From Mya arenaria (lineage: Eukaryota; Mollusca; Bivalvia; Myida; Myidae), in the NCBI RefSeq assembly GCF_026914265.1, contig NC_069126.1, positions 69,400,219-69,464,218 on the forward strand: a stretch of DNA of 64,000 nucleotides, given 5' to 3'. A program made the translations under genes and the position numbers. The notes beneath the pieces are model-generated. The model was given only the letters and a program-made list of their open reading frames with translations. It made no database searches and had not been told where the DNA came from. Shown here piece by piece: positions 10,661 to 21,487 of the stretch. Position 1 is the first letter of the stretch. Each line of letters begins with the position of its first letter.

Positions 10661-11125
10661 AATTATCTGTAAATATATGCTATATACCCCACAAATGTGA
10701 TTCAGACAAAATAATTCTTCACGAAATAGCAAACACTTACACGGATTGTCCAGCTGGGTTAGCTGAAAATTAAAAAAGAATTGGTGAATGACAATATCAA
10801 ACTTTGACACAAATAGTCAGTATCAATATATAGCCCATATGGTTGAATTCGTCTAATCTGACAAATCATTCAAACATATCAATACATACACTGCAAGTCA
10901 TATAATTCAAAATGGAAGGACGTTAAAGGGCAATGATACTGAGATAACACTTTATAAAATGTTCAAATCAGTATTTTGTTATCATAAATTATTAATTAAG
11001 TTAAAACAAAATACAATAATATTAGTTTCAATCAATACATGCATATTTTGATTAATAACTTAAACTACATGTACATGTATTGTTTCATATACATATTATT
11101 TTGATGATATTATTTCTCGTTCATG
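10661..11125. other. Non-coding spacer
   Basis: AT-rich sequence between the minisatellite and the CT microsatellite. An open stretch on both strands at 10549-10810 starts inside the minisatellite and has no recognisable homology. Confidence 0.4.
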
Positions 11126-11128
<3 letters not shown>

Positions 11129-11198
<70 letters not shown>

Positions 11199-11254
11199 AC
11201 TCCCTCCCTCCCTCCCTCCATCTCTCCCTCCTTCCCTCCCTCCCCCCTCTCTCC

Positions 11255-11294
<40 letters not shown>

Positions 11295-11316
11295 AACTAT
11301 ATTGCTCTCTCTCTCG
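11129..11316. repeat. (CT)n microsatellite with CCCT variant block
   Basis: A nearly pure CT dinucleotide tract is interrupted by TCCCTCCC blocks at about 11201-11250. Translations consist only of Ser/Leu/Pro runs and are not a gene. Confidence 0.95.
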
Positions 11317-11389
11317 TTTTCTCGATGAACGCGTTCATAACTTTACACGACATCTTGTTGAATAGAAATTAAACTACAAATTACATGTG

Positions 11390-13265
11390 TTAAAGATTCA
11401 AGATTCAAAATATTTATTTAAGTAACTTTATCATATACATGGTTCCCGATACATGATATAATGAGTTAAACAAACATATGATCGACGTGAATATTTTTAG
11501 AATAAAACGTGAAAAAGAAAGAAGAAAAAAAACATATATCATTAAGATTGTATCACAACAAGATGGTTATTAAATTACTACACACAGTAATTTGTTAAAT
11601 CATGAAATGTTAAGTAAGAAATAGTATCGAGAGGGTAAACTTTAAATATATACAATATATACAAAATATAAACATGAAAAATGACAACACAATTAATAAT
11701 TATAAATAGACTGTTAAACAGTTTGATTGACAATATTCTTACGTATAATAAATGCTTCAAATATATATTTACACAATCTTAGCTGACCCTTCTCATTATT
11801 TGACTGTAACAAATCAACAAATTTTATCATACTAGGTCTTGCATAGTATTTTATATTTAAATATTTCAGGCGCAAATTAATATAAGCACTACATACACAA
11901 ACAAAGGGGAACTCGTCCTCAATTCCGAACAAATTAAACAATATCTTTGACTATGGGATACACGGTTATTTCCGTAACGACCAGATTCAATTCTTAAGGG
12001 ATGCGATAACAATCTTAGCTTGGTAAAAGTTATACGGTACTTGAATGGTATACAATAAAGGTAAGTTGCATAATCAAAGTTATTTTTTACCAACTTAAAC
12101 AAGGATAAAGATGGGCTAGCTTGGACATGATCACACCAGATCTGTTTGAATTCGTCAATTAATCGTTCTTTAAAGACCATTTTGATTTTTTTTAGGTCTA
12201 CACATAATGGGTTTAACCAAACATTTGCATATCCAGCATGTTCTAACAGAGTTTTAACATTTGTAGTCCAGTTGTTTTTCCTTTGTCTGTATCAGATATT
12301 AATGCCTTAAACAAAGTATTTACCATTATGTTATTGCTATTTACAATATTACACCAATATTTTATAATTTTCACATGTCTATTAATATAAAGTGGAAATC
12401 TACGCAAATCCCCGTAAACAGCAACTGTTGAAGTAGACTGCTTAACATGCAGTAATGATTTGCAAAATTTGCGATTGATTCTCTCCAACTCTTTGTTTTT
12501 ACCAAAACCCCACACTTCATAAGGATTGAAGTAACAAAGGCATCAAAAAAGCTGACATATTGTACTAGGTTTAAATACAAATCTTTTATGTTACATCTAA
12601 GAACATTAAGCGCTTTTAAGCCTTTTTCAGCTATTGTAGCATGATTTAAAATAAAACTACCTGTATAGTTGAACACCGTTCCAAAATAATTAAAATTAAC
12701 AGTTTAGAGTGGAACATTATTGAAAATCCACGTTTCATCATTATGTATGGGCCCGCGTTTACGAAGAACAACAACTTTACTTTAATATAAGCTGGATTGA
12801 CCTCGAGTCACCATGTTTTACAATATTAACACAATAAGTCTAATCTATTTTGCAAATCTGCAGGCGAATTACTCATTATAACCATGTCATTAGCAAATAA
12901 CATCGAAATAAAACATTTCTTCTAAACTTATGCCTGATATAACAGTTTCAAACAGGTACAATTCTAAATCATCTAAAAATAATAAAATATAATATCGGGG
13001 ACATAACTTCACCTTGTTTCAAACCAACGGAACATTTAAAGAAATCAGAAAAAAATAGTTACAACATCTAATTTGTGCTCGCACTTTACTATACATATCC
13101 CGCACAATAAGACCTTGCAATGAATTCCCATATTATATAACCCATTTCTATATATACTATCAAATGCCTTTTTAAAATCAATAAATGCACATGCTAGACG
13201 TTTATTTTCATTTAGAATTTTGCTTACAATAGCATTCACTACAAATATAACATCAACTGTTTATC
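11390..13265 (-). mobile_element. Non-LTR retrotransposon (LINE) remnant with reverse transcriptase pieces
   Basis: Read on the minus strand, successive frames give reverse-transcriptase motifs: CAFIDFKKAFDS (finger/palm motif, 13.1-13.2 kb), then a decayed segment with GLKQGE-like and FAND-like remnants, then thumb and C-terminal segments (VWGFGKNKELERINRKFC, RLSHPLRIESGRYGNNR, and a CLIC-type region). The C-terminal part runs to about 11.72 kb, and a 3' UTR-like stretch (AAGATTCAAAAT) reaches about 11.4 kb. At least four frameshifts or gaps and stops break the ORF, the catalytic YADD box is not intact (FAND-like), and the endonuclease is absent. This is a 5'-truncated, dead insertion within a presumed intron of gene L. 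Confidence 0.8.
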
Positions 13266-13410
13266 TACCTTTTCCAAAGCCATTTTTTTAAATCCGCCAG
13301 CCGATGTTGCATTACAGCATATATATAATATGACGACGTCATGATAAAGTTTCACATAATTGGGACGTCACATTTTGTATCGCTGTGGAATCAACCAGTG
13401 TCACCTAGCT

Positions 13411-13945
13411 ATGTCGTCGCCAAATCAACTTGAAATACGAGCCGCAATAAAGCTTTGTAAATATATTGATATAACGCCTTTACAAACTTATTGAATGATT
13501 AAAGAGACGCCGAAATAAACTTCCTTCAGCACGGAGCTGATTTTTAATTGGCATTTCCGTTTTTTCCGAGGGCGAAAAGAGCTCGGAAGAAAACAAAGGT
13601 CAGGAAAGAAAGAATAAGTACAACGCGACGATAGTGACGTCATTCCTTGACGAGCTTGATGTCGACAGACGATTGACGGCCAGGGAGATGGTCAAACGGT
13701 TTGGCATAGGTTATACCGCCTATCGACTATAATAGTTAAAATGTCTAACGTATTTTCTTATTATAATATTTAATACTTTTCTTAGGTTTGCAGGAAATTA
13801 GATAACAAACCAGGAACATCAAAAATGAAAAAGAATTCATGACCTCAGGGCTTTTCTCAGCCGTTATGCGAGAACATGCGATCGTGTTCTGGACCGCATA
13901 GTAACAACCGACAAAACAATGCACTGGCTCCAAAACCGGATACAA
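13411..13945 (+). pseudogene. Decayed mariner-type transposase fragment
   Basis: A plus-strand ATG opens MSSPNQLEIRAAIKLCKY, a typical mariner N-terminus with an HTH. The next frame gives LIFNWHFRFFRG, and a further frame gives SFLDELDVDRRLTAREMVKR (second HTH). It stops at 13730-13732. Downstream, 13880-13939 encodes VLDRIVTTDKTMHW, matching the first catalytic Asp block of mariner transposases (usually VTTDET). The intervening segment is shortened, at least two frameshifts are present, and the C-terminal catalytic residues were not found. The patch is GC-richer than its surroundings, consistent with an inserted element. It cannot encode an active transposase. Confidence 0.7.
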
Positions 13946-14705
13946 AACAACACACCGACGTTCGGAAACGCATATAACCCCCCCCACACACACACACACA
14001 CACCACCATCAGTGGTCGGATGGCTTCCACTTGCATTTAAGTTTCTTAACACGTGACCTTTAATATTGAATTATATATAGAATAAATAAAAGGGTATTTG
14101 GAAGTATATAAACTAAACAAAAGACACAGAAAATCTTTTTCATGAATGATATTTACTCGTGTATAAAATTATATTACGTATATATGTTTTAGCTGTATGT
14201 TCGGAATGGACGGCTGTTCTACGTGTGTTGAGGCGAGAAGGCTTTCACGCCCTCAAGAAGAAGCTCCTAGGGAATCATCGAGATTGAATGATATTATGTA
14301 ACACCACTTCATATGCTGCTCTCCAGTTCTGTGAAGTTTGACTGGATTCCTTATGAGGTTGAGGTATGTTTATTGAAAGGCGGTGGACAACCTTGCCATC
14401 AAAATATGTCCATTATCAATAATATGTTTACACTGATTCAACACTCATGCTTCAAACAGTCTACCTATTTTCAACACAGAGAGTAAGAACATGCTTATAT
14501 ATCACAACTTTCAGTATAGTTCAATTTAGCAGATCCTGTCAAATACTTTTTCAGTCTGTAGTCAAATTACTAGGAGGTAAATCTAAGCTAATTTTATTGT
14601 TTACGTCGTTTTGAATTATATGTTTAAGTACTTAGGTCAAACAGCTAACACTTGGAAAAGTATTTCCACATTTCTCTGTAACGACATTATGCCTTAACAT
14701 CTATG
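13946..14705. other. Spacer with a CA tract and one unassigned coding-like patch
   Basis: A short CA tract lies at 13984-14002. At 14190-14286 (+), an acceptor-like TTTTAG precedes an open stretch reading EWTAVLRVLRREGFHALKKK and ending at TGA. This is GC-richer and coding-like, but I cannot assign it; it may be another piece of the mariner or of a different element. The rest is AT-rich and non-coding. Confidence 0.35.
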
Positions 14706-14711
14706 ATACTA

Positions 14712-15345
14712 AAACAAGAGGTCCAAGATGGTCCTTTATCGCTCACCTGATTGGAGAAAGGGTTCTAAAGTTATTGATCAGACAACGTACTGGACATCTC
14801 CCGCCCGTACGCAGCAGATGAAACTATATTACGTCCCGTTTTTCAAACGGGCTTATACAAAATGTTTCAAACTTTCACAATATTTAAGTTTGAGTAAACT
14901 TGTCACATAAAGATCACACTGTTACTGTGAATAATTTCTCAAAGTTTTATTGATTTCAATGGAGTAAAGGAATTTGATTTATGGTCACATAAGGAACCTT
15001 TCTGTGAAATCGTATCAATTGTTTCTGAAGAAAAGATTTCGATATGGACATATAACCGTGTTTTTTATGAACCAATATTGGTTGAAGGAATATAAAGTGG
15101 GTCACCCTAGGAATATCAATGTAAAAATATTTTAAAATCGGGCCAATCATTACTGAATAATTATCTTAAAATCGGATCAGCGGATTCTGAGAAGAAGATT
15201 TTCCATATAGACATATAGTGAAAAGTAGCCACGACCCCTGGAGGATATCTTTTTTAAGGAATCAAACTGGTGTGAAGACATTTGATAGAGGGTGACCTAA
15301 GGAACATAAATGTGAAATTATTCAAAAATTGGGAAAGCGGATTGT
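14712..15345. repeat. Dispersed repeat beginning 'AACAAGAGGTCCAAGATGG'
   Basis: Starts with ACAAGAGGTCCAAGATGGTC and ATCGCTCACCTGA and continues with repeated internal motifs: GAAGAAGATTTTCCATATAG, a related AAAAGATTTCGATATGGACA, and AGCCACGACCCCTGG. I recognise this as a high-copy bivalve-type repeat. No intact ORF. The boundaries are approximate. Confidence 0.5.
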
Positions 15346-15430
15346 TTGACGATTTTGAATGTTTTTCATACAGTACAAAATATGCAGCCACAATCCCTAA
15401 ACAGTAAAGCATTTATCATGTATCGTTTAC

Positions 15431-15583
15431 CTGATGTTCTGAACTTCTTCACAATGAGGACCACTCCAATGATAACTAAAACTGCAACAATTCCACCGCC
15501 GACGACTCCGCCAATTAATGCAACGTCAGAATCTGCCTGTTCGCCTTCAATATTTTGTAAATCGGAGATTGTAACGAATATTT
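15431..15583 (-). CDS. Gene L transmembrane exon
   Basis: A 153-bp phase 1-1 exon with acceptor TTGCGTAG (start 15583) and donor GTAAACG. It encodes a short juxtamembrane segment (IFVTISDLQNIEGEQADSD), a single membrane helix (VALIGGVVGGGIVAVLVIIG and on to VVLIV), and a basic stop-transfer KKFRTS. The helix has a GGVVGGG small-residue patch that could favour dimer packing. The orientation is type I: ectodomain upstream, Lys/Lys/Arg inside. The preceding FN3 exon ends in phase 1, which fits. This exon makes gene L a membrane receptor rather than a secreted protein. No charged residue lies within the helix, so pairing with an adaptor through a membrane charge is not indicated. Confidence 0.85.
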
Positions 15584-16108
15584 CTACGCAATAAAGTATA
15601 ATTTTATTAAAATGAGTTATTCTACGTATTTCTTCTATTCAATCAGTCTATGCAATTTGAAATAATAAACAGCATATGAAAAAGCGATAGGAAGCAAATT
15701 GTGATATGTCTTGATATTTCAAAATTAACCGGTATATACCTCGAAATGTCAATGTAGGGCGTACTAAGACTTGAATTCATAAGTGTAATAAGATGTTTTA
15801 GAATACAGACATTTGATGAATAAACGACTTTGAATGTGTTCGATAATACAATTGCACTATTGACATAGAAAACATAGTTAACCAATATTGCAAATAAATA
15901 TTTTACCTTTTAATAGAACCTAACATATTATAATATTTCATGATCCTTACATTAATTTGAAAAAAACAACACTTTTACTCGTATGATATATTATTGACAG
16001 GTTCGTTTCGTTTTAAAAAATCCCATTTGCAGTAAATCGCGCAATATGCACACAATGCCATGTATTATCATCCAATTAATTTCTAGAAATTTGAAAATAG
16101 GAACTTAC
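15584..16108 (-). other. Gene L intron (FN3 to transmembrane)
   Basis: About 525 bases of AT-rich intron, with no repeat or extra exon recognised. An open stretch at 15643-15885 has no domain. Confidence 0.6.
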
Positions 16109-16417
16109 CAGGTATGTGCTTCAATGTTATGAACGTGTCGTTTATTGTTGGAGAAAGACCTTTTTCGTTGGAGGCGTAGATTGAAACAATATATTGTGTT
16201 TCGGATTCCAAACATATTAATGTGTAATTCACCTTTGCTTCATGTGTGTGTTTTATAGAATTTGTGATTTTTCCTGAGGAATCGCCCTTCTTCGTATAGG
16301 TGATGTAAAATCTTTGTGGCAAGCCGTTGTCAAACCCAGGAACCCAGGTCAACACAGCACTCGTTTCACTTATTTCCTCTTGGATTATATGGAAGTCTGA
16401 AGGCGAATCTGGTTTTC
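16109..16417 (-). CDS. Gene L fibronectin type III domain exon
   Basis: A 309-bp phase 1-1 exon; acceptor CACTTGCAG (start 16417), donor GTAAGTTC. The 103 residues have the FN3 pattern: KPDSPSDF at the start, the early Trp in VLTWVPGFDNG, the RFYITYTKK strand, and the conserved ESETQYIVSIYASNEKGLSP segment (Tyr and Ala-x-Asn-x-x-Gly). One FN3 next to the membrane after several Ig domains is the architecture of nephrin/SYG-2-like and related IgSF receptors. An in-frame ATG lies 24 codons upstream of the acceptor and precedes a hydrophobic run. I regard that as read-through into the intron, but an alternative first exon cannot be excluded. Confidence 0.85.
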
Positions 16418-16823
16418 CTGCAAGTGAAATGATGCCAAGGAGCAAAAAAACGTAAGTGTATGTTTTTAACGATTCACTACCTATCATACGAGCACGTTCG
16501 GAATCATTTACGTGATTATGGGGTTGTCATAATCTGTAATTGACCATATCTATAACAATTATCGGCCCAGTTTTACATTGTCTTACATTTACAAACAAAA
16601 TGCTGGGTCGAGTTACATATATTCTTTTTTAAACGATTCATAAACAATTTAGATACATTTCCGAAAATAAGAATTCACGTATGCCATGTTTAAGTAGTAA
16701 AGGTAATAACCAAGTAAAGCAAGAGATTGTCTTTCAAATAATATCAAAAAACGAAAGTACATTTGATACCATTTCCTGAGTATTTCAACAAAATTTATGA
16801 CGAATATAGGATCAGTAAAGTAC
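16418..16823 (-). other. Gene L intron (Ig-d to FN3)
   Basis: About 406 bases, AT-rich. Nothing beyond splice signals is seen, except the ATG plus hydrophobic run just upstream of the FN3 exon described there. Confidence 0.6.
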
Positions 16824-17147
16824 CTATATGTTTAAGGTGCAACCACTCGATTAATCGTGATCCAATGTTGTTTGACACAGAAAATTGGTACATTCCGTAA
16901 TCCTCTATTTCAACGTCCCGTATTGTTAAAGAGCTGGAAAGGCCTTCAGACTTTACATTATATTTAAGCATTCCATCCAACGAGAAGTTACAAGAACCCT
17001 CACTTTCGTTGATGCACTTTTTCCAAATAAACTGTGAAGGTTCTGGTACTGGGTAGGCAGCTATTGTATACGACAATGTCACATTTTCTTGTTCACAGGC
17101 GGTGTAATTAAGCTTCACAATAACTCCTGGGGGTTGCCTTGCTGAGC
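16824..17147 (-). CDS. Gene L Ig domain d exon
   Basis: A 324-bp phase 1-1 exon; acceptor TTACTGCAG (start 17147), donor GTACTTTA. The 108 residues begin after a split codon with SARQPPGVIVKLNYTACEQ, continue with ENVTLSY (B strand, where Tyr replaces the usual Cys), FIWKKC (C strand Trp) and DVEIEDYGMYQFSVSN (F strand, where the usual Cys is Phe). The canonical B-F disulfide is therefore lost. Cysteines sit instead at ACEQE, KKC and GSC, so a different disulfide pattern is likely. Asn-x-Thr/Ser glycosylation sites are visible (NYT, NVT, NES, NFS). Its counterpart in gene R is not securely seen in the window. Confidence 0.8.
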
Positions 17148-17978
17148 CTGCAGTAATCAGCTTTCATAAATCAATGGTAATGCTAATGTAAATCCCACTT
17201 AATTTGTTCTGTGACTAATGTCATCACGTGACTAATGGATATTTTAGTTGTTTAAAGTATATGAATATTTATATGGCGATTTGGTAATATCAGTAAAGTG
17301 GAACTAAAAAAAAAATACGATACACTTATCTTCCTTCTTTAAATTCTATTTATCAGTGCAGTTTGTTAATATTGTAATCATTTATTGTCTATTCACGCGT
17401 GCTTATAAGACATTTTCATATATTGCCCAGTATAAGTTAACGCGTTTTTGTCTATTTATATACATAAAATGTCATTACGGTATCGTAAAACCGTCCATCC
17501 CAATATATATGTATGTATTGGCCTTTATGGATAGTTCAATATTGTTGTTTTGTCCTTTGAGTCTTGAAAATCACAATTTTTATTTATAGATAAGTCTCAA
17601 TTCATTCCGTCTAAAAAGATGCTCTCCGTATAATCACGGGCGGTTTATTTAAAGATTACGTAATAATATCATTTGTGTTATTAATGACGTCTCCATTACG
17701 AAATAAAAACCGTTATCATATATTATGATATAAAATAAAGTAATTGCTCTTGACGTGTCGTCTTTAATAAATAGCGTCGTAATGCTTAAGCGTTATATAA
17801 CGACATTTGTATACCTTTTTCGGTCATAATTATATATATATATATATATATATATACTTAACGATAGCTTTGTCTTGTTAATACGGCCATTGTTGGAATT
17901 GTTTAAATACGTTTCGTTAAAAAGAATCTAAATAATTATCAGGTAGGCATTTTAAAGTTCACCGATAAAAATACTTAC
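17148..17978 (-). other. Gene L intron (Ig-c to Ig-d), partly homologous to gene R intron
   Basis: About 830 bases with a TA microsatellite at 17829-17857. The stretch 17615-17820, read on the minus strand, aligns with 62715-62910 of gene R: shared phrases include TATAACGCTTA, ATATATGATAAC and TTTTTATTTC, then AATGGAGAC. Intron homology means the two genes arose by duplicating a genomic segment rather than by retrocopying. Confidence 0.65.
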
Positions 17979-18257
17979 ATTTAACAAACAAACGGACGGA
18001 AGCGTTATCCGCCATTCCATACTGGTTGTATCCTGAGCAAGTATAAACTCCCGTATCAGAACATTCAGCCACCATTCCATATATAAGTTGATGTACTGCA
18101 GGTCTTTCTAGGGTTGTCTTACCGTCCTTAAAAATGAACATATCTGAGGCGGGGTTACTTTCTAGCGAACAATGCAGATTGTTTGTTGAATGTTCCTCAA
18201 TTTCTACCGATGCGTTCGAAATGTTGTTAAGTGTTAACTGTAAGTTCTCTGCGCCAT
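17979..18257 (-). CDS. Gene L Ig domain c exon
   Basis: A 279-bp phase 1-1 exon; acceptor TGTTTTAG (start 18257), donor GTAAGTAT. The 93-residue Ig domain has B-strand Cys in NNLHCSLESNP, no Trp in the C strand (MFIFKDGKT), and the F-strand motif CSDTGVYTCSGYNQYG. The closest relative is the gene R exon 62374-62652: the two align without gaps with about 73 per cent identical residues by my count, strongest in the F-G half. Adjacent intron is also similar. This is the clearest evidence that L and R are paralogues. Confidence 0.88.
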
Positions 18258-20095
18258 CTAAAACATTTAGTGTTCAATAATATGTTGACTTAAGCTGTAA
18301 ATGTATTGAATGTAATACATATGTCTTTTCAATGAATAGCAATCGTGATTAAAACACGAAGGGATCACATAAACAACTTTGTCAATTTTGGTTAATGAAA
18401 ATATGCACGTGGTCCCACTTTATGTTTCTGTCATTTAAAAGCGCCTGGTTTAAAGAGAAACTATTAGAAATGTAAAACTTTTGCCCCTGAAAAATACCAA
18501 AAGAACAATTTTGCCTTGTAGAATTGCAAAGAAAAAGGTCTAATTTCGTTTGATTTTAGTTGAAAATGAAATCAGAAACGCACAATATAAAATCTTAAAC
18601 AATGATGTAATGCCGATGATTTATTTTCACATATATTAATAGAAAATCAACAATGCAATATCTTTAAACTGATACTAAGTATCTGGTAGGTCACGACATA
18701 TCCACATTTAGAAGTATTGCCGATTTAGTGTACAGCAGATACCTTAACCTCTAAACATAAGACTTTCTTCTAACAACCTTGTTCGTGAATTAACTGCCAA
18801 CGAAGGTATCTTTCATGAAATGAAAATAATGTTTATTTGTTATTCGGCTTTGGAATTCTGATTATTAGCGGGGGAAAAGTCAAGCGCGATTTTTTCTGTG
18901 ACAGCTCTTGTTATAAACAGAAGTCCCAAATCGCCTTGGCAACGTTAGTAAAGTGCACCCATTTCTGCTCCAAAGTATTGATTTCTGTAGTTCATATTTA
19001 GAAATCATTAAATAGTCATTCAATAGTTTGTCTTGGCGTTTTACATCTCTTCTTGATTCAGTCAGCTTCAATAATCGCATGAAATTAATTGATGAATTAT
19101 ATCCAGGGAAGGATTACCCTTTTCCATAATACTGAGATAATATTTGCACTGTCATATCACATGAGAATATTTGTAAAATGAATTCGACTTAATTCAACTC
19201 ATGTTTTTTGACGCTGCTGTTTTCATCCATGAGTTTATAAATCCGATGTTGGTAAGATCTATTTATATTTGTTGATCAATATTTAACATTAAGTTATATT
19301 AAATATATGGTTTTGAGTATTGCTTTTAATAACAGTGACGTAGGTTCGACTATGCCAGGTTAAATGTCAACCTCAAAAATGTCCCATCGTTATGTTTCTC
19401 ATATGATTTTCAAATTAAACTCAATTTAATGGTAATTGTAACGCTTTAAAGAAGCAGAATGCTTGTTTATTTTCCCAATAAGATTTAATGTAGTTACCTG
19501 GATGTATAGAAGTTACATTTTGACCATCTAGCATTCTAAATCAATCGGACAGTGTTATTGATATACAACATGATATATACATGTAGACATATTTTGTTTT
19601 AGTTTTTGTAAATAGCATGAGTTATGTCTTGAAATGATAAGATTGGCTGTTGACAGTTCTAAAAATGTTTAACAAAATAATAGTTATGTGTGTATCAGTT
19701 ATAAAAAGAGCTTGACTCCACTTCGTCTGCTGAAATCAGTCGATATTCAAATATCTCTCATAAAAATATTTTCTAAGATAAACCACATTTAAAATATCGC
19801 AATTTCATTCGCATGTTCACAGATATACAGTTACTTCTGTAAATGAAATGTACACAACGATAAAAAGCACACTTTCAACATCGTTGATGTCAAATTCATA
19901 AAATATAAAAGATACCGATCGGAAAGAATACTTCCACAGAAATATGTTTTCATTATGTCTTTAAAGCAATATTAACAGCTGTTTTTGGGCTACCATTGTT
20001 GATGAAATGTTGCAGGATCCTATTTCTGGAATTTGCTGATAACATTAACTAGTATTACGCGATTAAAGAGAAGGTAAGTCAGAAAGCATACTTAC
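18258..20095 (-). other. Gene L intron (Ig-b to Ig-c)
   Basis: About 1.84 kb. A 66-codon Lys/Arg-rich open stretch with a true ATG at 18880-19080 (minus) has no recognisable homology, and I do not call it a gene. The first ~60 bases after the Ig-b donor resemble those after the Ig5 donor of gene R (ACTTACCT and neighbouring text). The rest is AT-rich intron. Confidence 0.5.
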
Positions 20096-20386
20096 ACAGG
20101 ACATGTAGATGAAAGGTTGCAGTATCGGATTTCACTGTCGTCGCTGAGGTCAACGTTGGCCGGAGAACACTGGACACATTGCACGTGTAATTGGCCTCGT
20201 CACTGCGCTGCACGTTTTGAATAGTCATGTTCTTTGTTTTCTGTATAGTCCAGGATGCGTTGGTTCCGGATCTTTTCCACTCGAAGGACACATAGGGTGG
20301 ATTTCCAGGCTCATACAAGCATTCATATACAAACTTTTTCCCTCGAACTGCACTGACGTCTTGTAAAATCCTCATTTTCGGGCCAT
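20096..20386 (-). CDS. Gene L Ig domain b exon
   Basis: A 291-bp phase 1-1 exon; acceptor TACTTCTTAG (start 20386), donor GTAAGTATG. The 97-residue Ig domain shows the canonical pattern: VYECLYEPGNP (B Cys), VSFEWKRSG (Trp), NVQRSDEANYTCNVSSV (D-x-A-x-Y-x-C), ending TATFHLHVLC. Potential N-glycosylation sites include NAS, NMT, NYT and NVS. It aligns ungapped with the gene R exon 57867-58157, about 68 of 98 residues identical by my count, including the whole NVQRSDEANYTC block. Confidence 0.9.
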
Positions 20387-21487
20387 CTAAGAAGTACACA
20401 AAACTATGCATAATCAAGAATCCCAAAGTACCAAAAGTGGTTATTGTCATTCAACATGTTAAATAATCTCTAGGAGTCAACGCAGCAAATATTTTAGGAC
20501 AGTAATTTTATCAAAACAAGTAAAATATATCTATATTATTTTCTTTATGTTAACTAGGTAATATAATAATGTTTTACCATGATATGGAACCATGTTACTA
20601 TGTAACGATAATGATGTCATGCTTAAGTAAATTGTTGAAGATACATTTATTTGTTTGTGTTCAAACACTCGAAATTTGTCTTTACTAATTGATATATATA
20701 TATACTTTATATTATCAAACTCGGAAATTCATGTTAACTATCTATGACCCTAAACATTACTATAAAAATAGCTATACATTACAGTGCAAAGATTCATTCC
20801 AACCCGTTATCTAGTATACCATACCAAAGCCTATCCAGTGGGATAAAGTTAAGATGCGGTATTTGAGTCTAAGTTTGATGATGGAGGGAAAGTTGAAGAT
20901 TTCATCGTGTTTTGGACATATATTCAGCTTAGATACAATACATTCTTAAGAATGACATTTAAACTATGACGTCTGCCTAATTTAAATCAAACCAATTTGA
21001 ACAAAATGCCTTCCACTTTGTTATATAACGTTTAAATGAGCCTACAGAAATGACGAAATCCATAAATATGTCGTATAATTTCAGTCTGAATCCTGATTAT
21101 TGTCATTTCAACAATCCTATTTATTAATGTAAAATCTGAAATTAATTATGGAAACAATGTTTGAGTTGTTATCAGGACAATAAGCTGATAAATGCATCTA
21201 TAACATATAAAGCACTAACAATACAAATCGCACCTGAAATGAACAAATCTAGCGTGCTAAATAGAATCACTTTGATAAATAAGTATATTCCTGTTCTTCG
21301 ATAAGCATTCAAGTTGCTTTCACTTAATTGACATTTACATGAGGCTTTATCAGAATTAATCATATATCATTAACTGTTTTAATCGAGACTCTTATATCTG
21401 TTCAGTCAAAATACCTACTGACTGTCCCCGAAAATAATAAACAAATAAGGAGTTACCAATTATTATAATTGCTTAATATCAACTCAC
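20387..21487 (-). other. Gene L intron (Ig-a to Ig-b)
   Basis: Only about 1.1 kb. At the matching place gene R has 7.9 kb containing two further Ig exons (53524-53814 and 55736-56029). I saw no remnant of those exons here. A TA tract lies at 20693-20704. Confidence 0.6.

Larger units (their letters stand above)
5831..15583 (-). other. Gene L, 3' half: transmembrane and cytoplasmic-tail region
   Basis: Minus-strand gene L runs from the transmembrane exon (15431-15583) across an intron of about 9 kb to a cluster of tiny tail exons (5.83-7.70 kb). The junction is inferred from phase. The transmembrane exon ends in phase 1, a 16-nt microexon then ends in phase 2, and the terminal exons begin with the one base needed to finish that codon. 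The intron carries a 43-bp minisatellite, a CT tract, a LINE and a mariner remnant. Without transcripts the join is not proven, and extra tail exons may exist within the intron. Confidence 0.6.

Noticed and set aside
11080..11328. ORF of Ser/Leu/Pro repeats
   Set aside because: Translation of the CT microsatellite.
18880..19080. 66-codon Lys/Arg-rich ORF with a true ATG in a gene L intron
   Set aside because: No recognisable domain, homologue or splice context; length is within chance expectation.
20387..20450. Hydrophobic leader before Ig-b, and a similar one before Ig5 (57833-57866)
   Set aside because: Both are intron pyrimidine tracts read in frame through the acceptor; the exon boundary is fixed by matching phase and by the paralogue.
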